The notes below the pieces were generated by a model. That model was given only the letters and a program-made list of their open reading frames with translations, made no database searches and had not been told where the DNA came from. From Megachile rotundata (taxonomy: Eukaryota > Arthropoda > Insecta > Hymenoptera > Megachilidae): a stretch of 64,000 bases of DNA. The stretch is taken from assembly GCF_050947335.1 (NCBI RefSeq), contig NC_134993.1, forward strand, positions 9,796,001 to 9,860,000, given 5' to 3'. The position numbers and the translations under genes are program-made. This document shows positions 59,511 through 64,000 of the stretch, in pieces (the first letter of the stretch is position 1; each line of letters begins with the position of its first letter).

Positions 59511-60239
59511 ATTCATAACAATTTTATATTTTATAATAATATATTTGTATTATATGCGAAGTCGTAAATCAAAAAAACACCTAAAATCTCAAAAATTTCG
59601 AGTATAAAATTTCCAATTTCGCGGCTCTCCGCGCAGTTATAGAGATAACAGATAAAAGGGTGTTTCATGAGGAAATAAATTTTACCATGAACCCCTTGGA
59701 AAGGAAGGAAAAAATCTTTTTATAACCGACAACTTTTTGTGAACAGCTTTCGGATACGTTGGCCCTGTTGGCTGTAAAGAAATTATACAGGTATCGTGAA
59801 TCATTTTGCGTATAAAAAGAATAAAGGGATAAGTTAAGAGGTGAAAATAACTGCAGTGAAAGAGTTCATGTGACTTGTTTTGTTGAAAATATGCAATATA
59901 GTGAGAGGTAAATTTGCTTGAAAGTTTGATATCAATTGTGTCATATGGAGATTACTAGGTGATTATTGTAGAGGGTATTTTTTTAAATTACCAAATTTTT
60001 AAATTATTACATTCTGTTAGATTTATAAAATTGTTATTATCTGAATTCATATAAAAATAATATTTGTTTATGTTTTCAGGTATGTGTCAGCGCATGTGGT
60101 TTCTTATGTCCATGGTTACTCCATCAGTTCATAAAACGGTACAGTAAAATTAAGTTATAACCTACTTCACTATATTATGCAATTTTTTCATATATTGCAA
60201 TTTTACGTTATCGCAAAAAAATTTAATCAATGATGGAAT
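59511..60239. other. Single-copy DNA, no gene seen
   Basis: Mixed to AT-rich sequence, CpG-bearing around 59610-59650. No frame above 60 codons and no repeat structure. Confidence 0.4.
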
Positions 60240-61515
60240 TCATAATATCCATCAATTTTTATATCAGACATAGTTCATTTTCATAAGATGTAACGATTAC
60301 ACTTCATATATTGCAGAAATACAAATACATTTCATATATTGCAGAAATGTATAGCAAGTGATTAAATATTCAGCAACCTTTGTATCCAATGCATTTTATT
60401 TATGCATAAAACATACGTTTTATATATTGTCGATAATGTACAATAATTACATTCTGTCCCATTTCGTATATAGCATCTTCGTATATTGCAGAAGAGTGCT
60501 AATTATTAATTTGCCATTATACAATAATTTTTGCGATTCCAATGTTTCATTTACATATAAAACTTGTAATTCAATTTTTTCTAATAAAATATAGCAATTG
60601 AATTCTGTCTTATTTCATATATTGCACCTTCATATATTGCAGTTCAGTACAATAAAAGAATAAATTTCTAATATTCGCCTATTTTTGTATGAAATGCATT
60701 TCATTTATGTTTCATAAGATGTGACGGTATCACACATCATTCTACTTCATATATAGCACCTTGATATATGGCAGAAAAGTGCAAATGGTTAAATTGCCAT
60801 TATAAAACAATTCTTGTGATTCCAACGTTTCGTTTACATATAAAACTTGAAATTCAATTTTTCCTAATAAAATATAGCAATTACATTCTGTCCTATTTCA
60901 TATATAGCACTTTTATATATTGCAGTTCAGTACAATAAAAGAATAAATTCCCAATATTCGCCTATTTTTGTATGAAACGCATTTCATTTACATTTCATAA
61001 GACATGACGGTATCACACATCATCCCACTTCGTACATAGCACCTTGATATATGGCAGAATGGTGCGACCGGTTAAATTGCCAGTATATAACAATTTTTGT
61101 GATTCAAACATTTCATTTACATATAAATCTTGGAATTCAATTCCGTCTCATAAAATATAGCAATTACTTTCTGACCTATTTCGTATACAGCACCTTGATA
61201 TATGGCAGAAAAGTGCAAATGATTAAATTGTCATTATACTACGATTTTTGTGATTCCAACGTTTCACTTACATATAAAACTTGCAATTCAATTCTGTCTA
61301 ATAAAATATAGTAATGACATTCTCTCATATTTCATATATAGCATCTTTACATATTGCAATTCAGCACAATAAGAGAATAAATTCCCAATATTCGCCTATT
61401 TCTGTATGAAACGCATTTCGTTTACATTTCATAAAACATGACGGTATCACACATCATCCCACTTCGTACATAGCACCTTGATATATGGCAGAACGGTGCG
61501 ACCGGTTAAATTGCC
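60240..61515 (+). repeat. Complex tandem repeat with TATATTGCAG landmarks
   Basis: Two sub-blocks alternate. One contains TTGCCATTATA, TTTTTGTGATTCCAACGTTT and ACATATAAAACTTG. The other contains AATAAATTCCCAATATTCGC, GTATGAAACGCATTTC, ACGGTATCACACATCA and CACCTTGATATATGGCAGAA. The second recurs at about 60650-60780, 60930-61060 and 61365-61500, spacings of ~280 and ~430 bp. Frames at 60358-60594 and 61051-61311 follow the repeat. Confidence 0.9.
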
Positions 61516-62989
61516 ATTACCCGCAAACATGAAAATCCTCGGTGTAAACGTGACAAAAGTAGGAAAGCACGCGAGGTATAGAACGATGATTTCAAGCAAG
61601 GCGCCTGAAAAAGGTCGGTGAAAGAAAGGGAGCAGAAACCGCGGAGAATGGTTTCCGGAACGACAGAACTTTTAATTCCGCGCGTTATCACCGTCAGCCG
61701 GCCAGGATGTATCTTTCGTTAGCTCGTTTCTTCCGTTTCTTATTCTTCTCCATCCTCGTTTCCGTTCTATCAGCATGAATTGCCGCAAGTTTTTCGGAAC
61801 GAGAGTCGTTCGAAGTTCGAGGTCTCGGAGCGAGAAAGGGGGTTGAAACACGGCCGGGGTTAATCACCGGCTACGAGGGATGCGTTTCACCCTTTCAATC
61901 AAACAGCCTGCCCTTTGCGTTCCGATTCATGCCCCTCTTCATGGGCTTTCGACGGCCTTTGCCGCTACCCCATTCGTTCTTCCACATTTTCAACCCCTCT
62001 TTCTACTTTTTTCCCCTAGCGCCAGACTACTCTCGCGATTACTCGCTTGGCCTTTTGCCGCGCGCTCCTTTCTTCTTGGTCTTCGTCCTTTTTCTGGAGA
62101 CGTTCGGGAATTTCCCCGGTTCTCAATGCTTTTCGGCTTCTTCCTTTTTTATGGTTTGCGCGCTCACGGAAACTAACTACCGAGTTTACGGTTTTGTGTG
62201 CTTGTAAATTTACGGGGCGTTAGATTCTCGATTTTGTAGATTTTCCACTTCTTTTCTCATGGATTCGTACCTGAGTTTCTATATTCTCAAGTTTACATTA
62301 TTGGCAAGTTTTAAAATCCTATTTCAACAAATTTGGAATTTTTGAAATTTTATATTTCTCAAATTCAACAATTTCCTAAATTCTCAAGTTACAAATTTTA
62401 AAAATTACAAAATTGCTAAATTTAAAATTTCTCGAATTAATAAATTTTCACATTCTATAATTTGTAAGAAAAAAAATTACTTTATTCGTTTCATAGTAAT
62501 ATTTTAAATAACGCAATAAGTATATTGCCTGAAAATAAAGTGCGAACTTTTTAAATGGAATTAAAGCTTCCCCACGTCCTCAATACCTTAAATGAATTTT
62601 TTTTTAGTTCATTACTTTCTCCCTTTCTTTTTTGTTCGAAAGTGTACAATCGCCGGACCAGGTGCGCTATTAGCAAATTTCATTTAATATCACAGATATT
62701 GAAGAAGTGTTCCATCATTGAGCTTAAACTTTTAAACACAGTGATCGATCAGGCTGGCTAATTTCTACGATCGGTTAACGTTAGTTCGTGACGGAGTTTA
62801 TTCGTGACGCAAGTTTTACATAATTTTTATTCGAAATTTCGAAGACTAGTATTTTTCATGTCGTGACGAATATTAAGTATACTTCACATGAACTATTAAA
62901 CAGTTGAGGACATCGAATACTACGTAAAATTTCACTTTTATGGCTGTAATGGTCATATATGGAAAATTGTATTAGGTCAAAATTAATAC
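61516..62989. other. Single-copy DNA, CpG-rich at 61516-62220
   Basis: CpG-rich first half with overlapping plus-strand frames (61880-62176, 61929-62207) and a minus frame (61506-61691), none recognised. 62300-62460 is a degenerate AATTTCTCAAATTC stretch. A 68-codon plus frame at 62555-62761 is also unrecognised. Confidence 0.4.
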
Positions 62990-63920
62990 TAAATACTTTT
63001 GACGTATTTGAAATGCAATCCTAGCGCATTTGTGACGCACTCTTGACGCATTTGTGACACACTGTTAACACATGTGTGACGCACTCTTGACACATTCGTG
63101 ACGCACTCTTAATGCACTCTTGACGCACTTATGACGCACCCATGATGCACTCTTGACGCACTTATGACGTATTCTTAATGCACTCTTGACGCACTTATAA
63201 CGCACCCATAATGCACTCTCGAAGCACTCGTGACGCACCCATGAAACATTCACGACGCACTCGTGACGCACCCATGACGCATTCACGACGCACTGGTGAC
63301 GCACCCATGACGCATTCACGCCGCACTGGTGACGCATCCATGACGCAATTCACGACGCACTGATGACGCATCCATGACGCAATTCACGAAGCACTGATGA
63401 CGCATCCATAACGCAATTCACGACGCATTGGTGACGCACCCATGATGCATTCACGACGCACTGGTGACGCATCCATGACGTATTCACGACGCACTGGTGA
63501 CGCATCCATGACGTATTCACGACGCACTGGTGACGCACTCATGACGCACCCACGACGTACGACGCATTGGTGACGCACCCATGATGCATTCACGACGCAC
63601 TGGTGACGCATCCATGACGTATTCACGACGCACTGGTGACGCACTCATGACGCACCCACGACGTACGACGCATTCGTGACGCACCCATGATGCATTCACG
63701 ATACACTCGTAACACACCCATGACGCACTTACGTCGCACTCGTAACGCATCGATGACGCACTTACGACGCGCTTACGTCGCACTCGTGACGCACCTATAA
63801 CGCATACGTGACGCTCTCATAACGCACTCATAACGCACCTATGTAGTACTCGTGACGCACCCATGACGTACTCACGACAGACTCGTGACGTACCCCTGAC
63901 GCACTCTTGACGCATTCGTA
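62990..63920 (-). repeat. GACGCA satellite, 10-11 bp monomer, 33-bp trimer
   Basis: Monomers GACGCACTCGT, GACGCACCCAT and GACGCATTCAC recur throughout. In 63230-63680 they are ordered as a 33-bp trimer (GACGCACTGGT, GACGCATCCAT, GACGCATTCAC or similar), giving an 11-residue periodic peptide in minus-strand frames. Larger duplications exist: the block with CCCACGACGTACGACGCATT occurs at about 63548 and 63655. It continues directly into the transposon-related flank after 63920. Confidence 0.94.
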
Positions 63921-64000
63921 CCTCAGCTGTAATCAATTTTACTCGAATTTTTAATACACTTCAGTTTGGAGTTCAAGACCAATTTACATGGTCAACGCAT
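63921..64000 (+). mobile_element. Flank homologous to the 272-bp TTAA element
   Basis: CTGTAATCAATTTTACTCG, AATTTTTAATACACTTCA and GTTTGGAGTTCAAGACCAAT align in order with 14041-14110 of the complete element (CTGTGATCAATTTTACTGG, AATTTTTAATATGCTTCAA, TTTGGAGTTCAAGTACAA). It is truncated by the window end, so the right TTAA cannot be checked. Confidence 0.75.

Noticed and set aside
62990..63920. Secreted repetitive protein on the minus strand (11-residue period)
   Set aside because: The frames are interrupted and restart in several registers, as expected from a 10-11 bp satellite with 33-bp trimers.

Overview
The window is eukaryotic nuclear DNA that is almost entirely repeats and intergenic sequence. 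I could not identify one intact host protein-coding gene, rRNA or tRNA. The best fit is an insect, and I lean towards a hymenopteran such as a bee. The grounds are a decayed mariner (DD34D) transposon, TTAA-flanked elements with piggyBac-like ends, a strongly AT-rich background broken by CpG-rich single-copy blocks, and an extreme density of short-period tandem arrays. The order-level call is inference; no marker gene supports it.

Layout. 0-9.6 kb: a 146-bp tandem repeat, a 2.4-kb element with about 593-bp inverted arms (1797-4198), three minisatellites (33, 39/78 and 27 bp), a CpG-rich block, a deleted mariner copy (7809-8728) inserted at a TA inside a fragment of a local repeat, and a compound TTAA element (8872-9580). 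9.6-20.2 kb: single-copy DNA alternating with degenerate arrays, plus a complete 272-bp TTAA element (13991-14262). 20.2-26.4 kb: mostly single-copy AT-rich DNA with a small inverted-repeat element and an antisense copy of the compound TTAA element (about 22855-23645). 26.4-44.4 kb: arrays of 15, 40, about 160-176, 8, 9, 6-9, 39 and 117 bp separated by single-copy blocks. 44.4-52 kb: a domain of 15-bp ACGCGT-core arrays (44587-45028, 47515-49460, and the inverted 51172-51930), the first lying inside a ~350-bp tandem repeat. 52-64 kb: a diverged duplication around a third compound TTAA element, further arrays of 47, ~136 and ~280 bp, and a 10-11/33-bp GACGCA satellite running to the end of the window.

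No gene set works together here; the relationships are between repeats. Three stand out. (1) The 15-bp ACGCGT arrays at 44.6, 47.5 and 51.2 kb share the same five-monomer (75-bp) higher-order unit. Two arrays of the family (26.4 and 44.6 kb) are each bounded by near-perfect direct repeats of unrelated flanking DNA. (2) The GACGCA satellite at 63-64 kb runs into sequence homologous to the complete TTAA element at 14 kb, which suggests a satellite grown from a transposon end. (3) The mariner insertion can be read against uninterrupted copies of its target in the same window, giving its TA duplication and 28-bp terminal repeats directly.

Most long open frames here are by-products of arrays whose unit length is a multiple of three, or are unrecognised frames in CpG-rich single-copy DNA. 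I list only the latter that are long enough to deserve a note, at low confidence.
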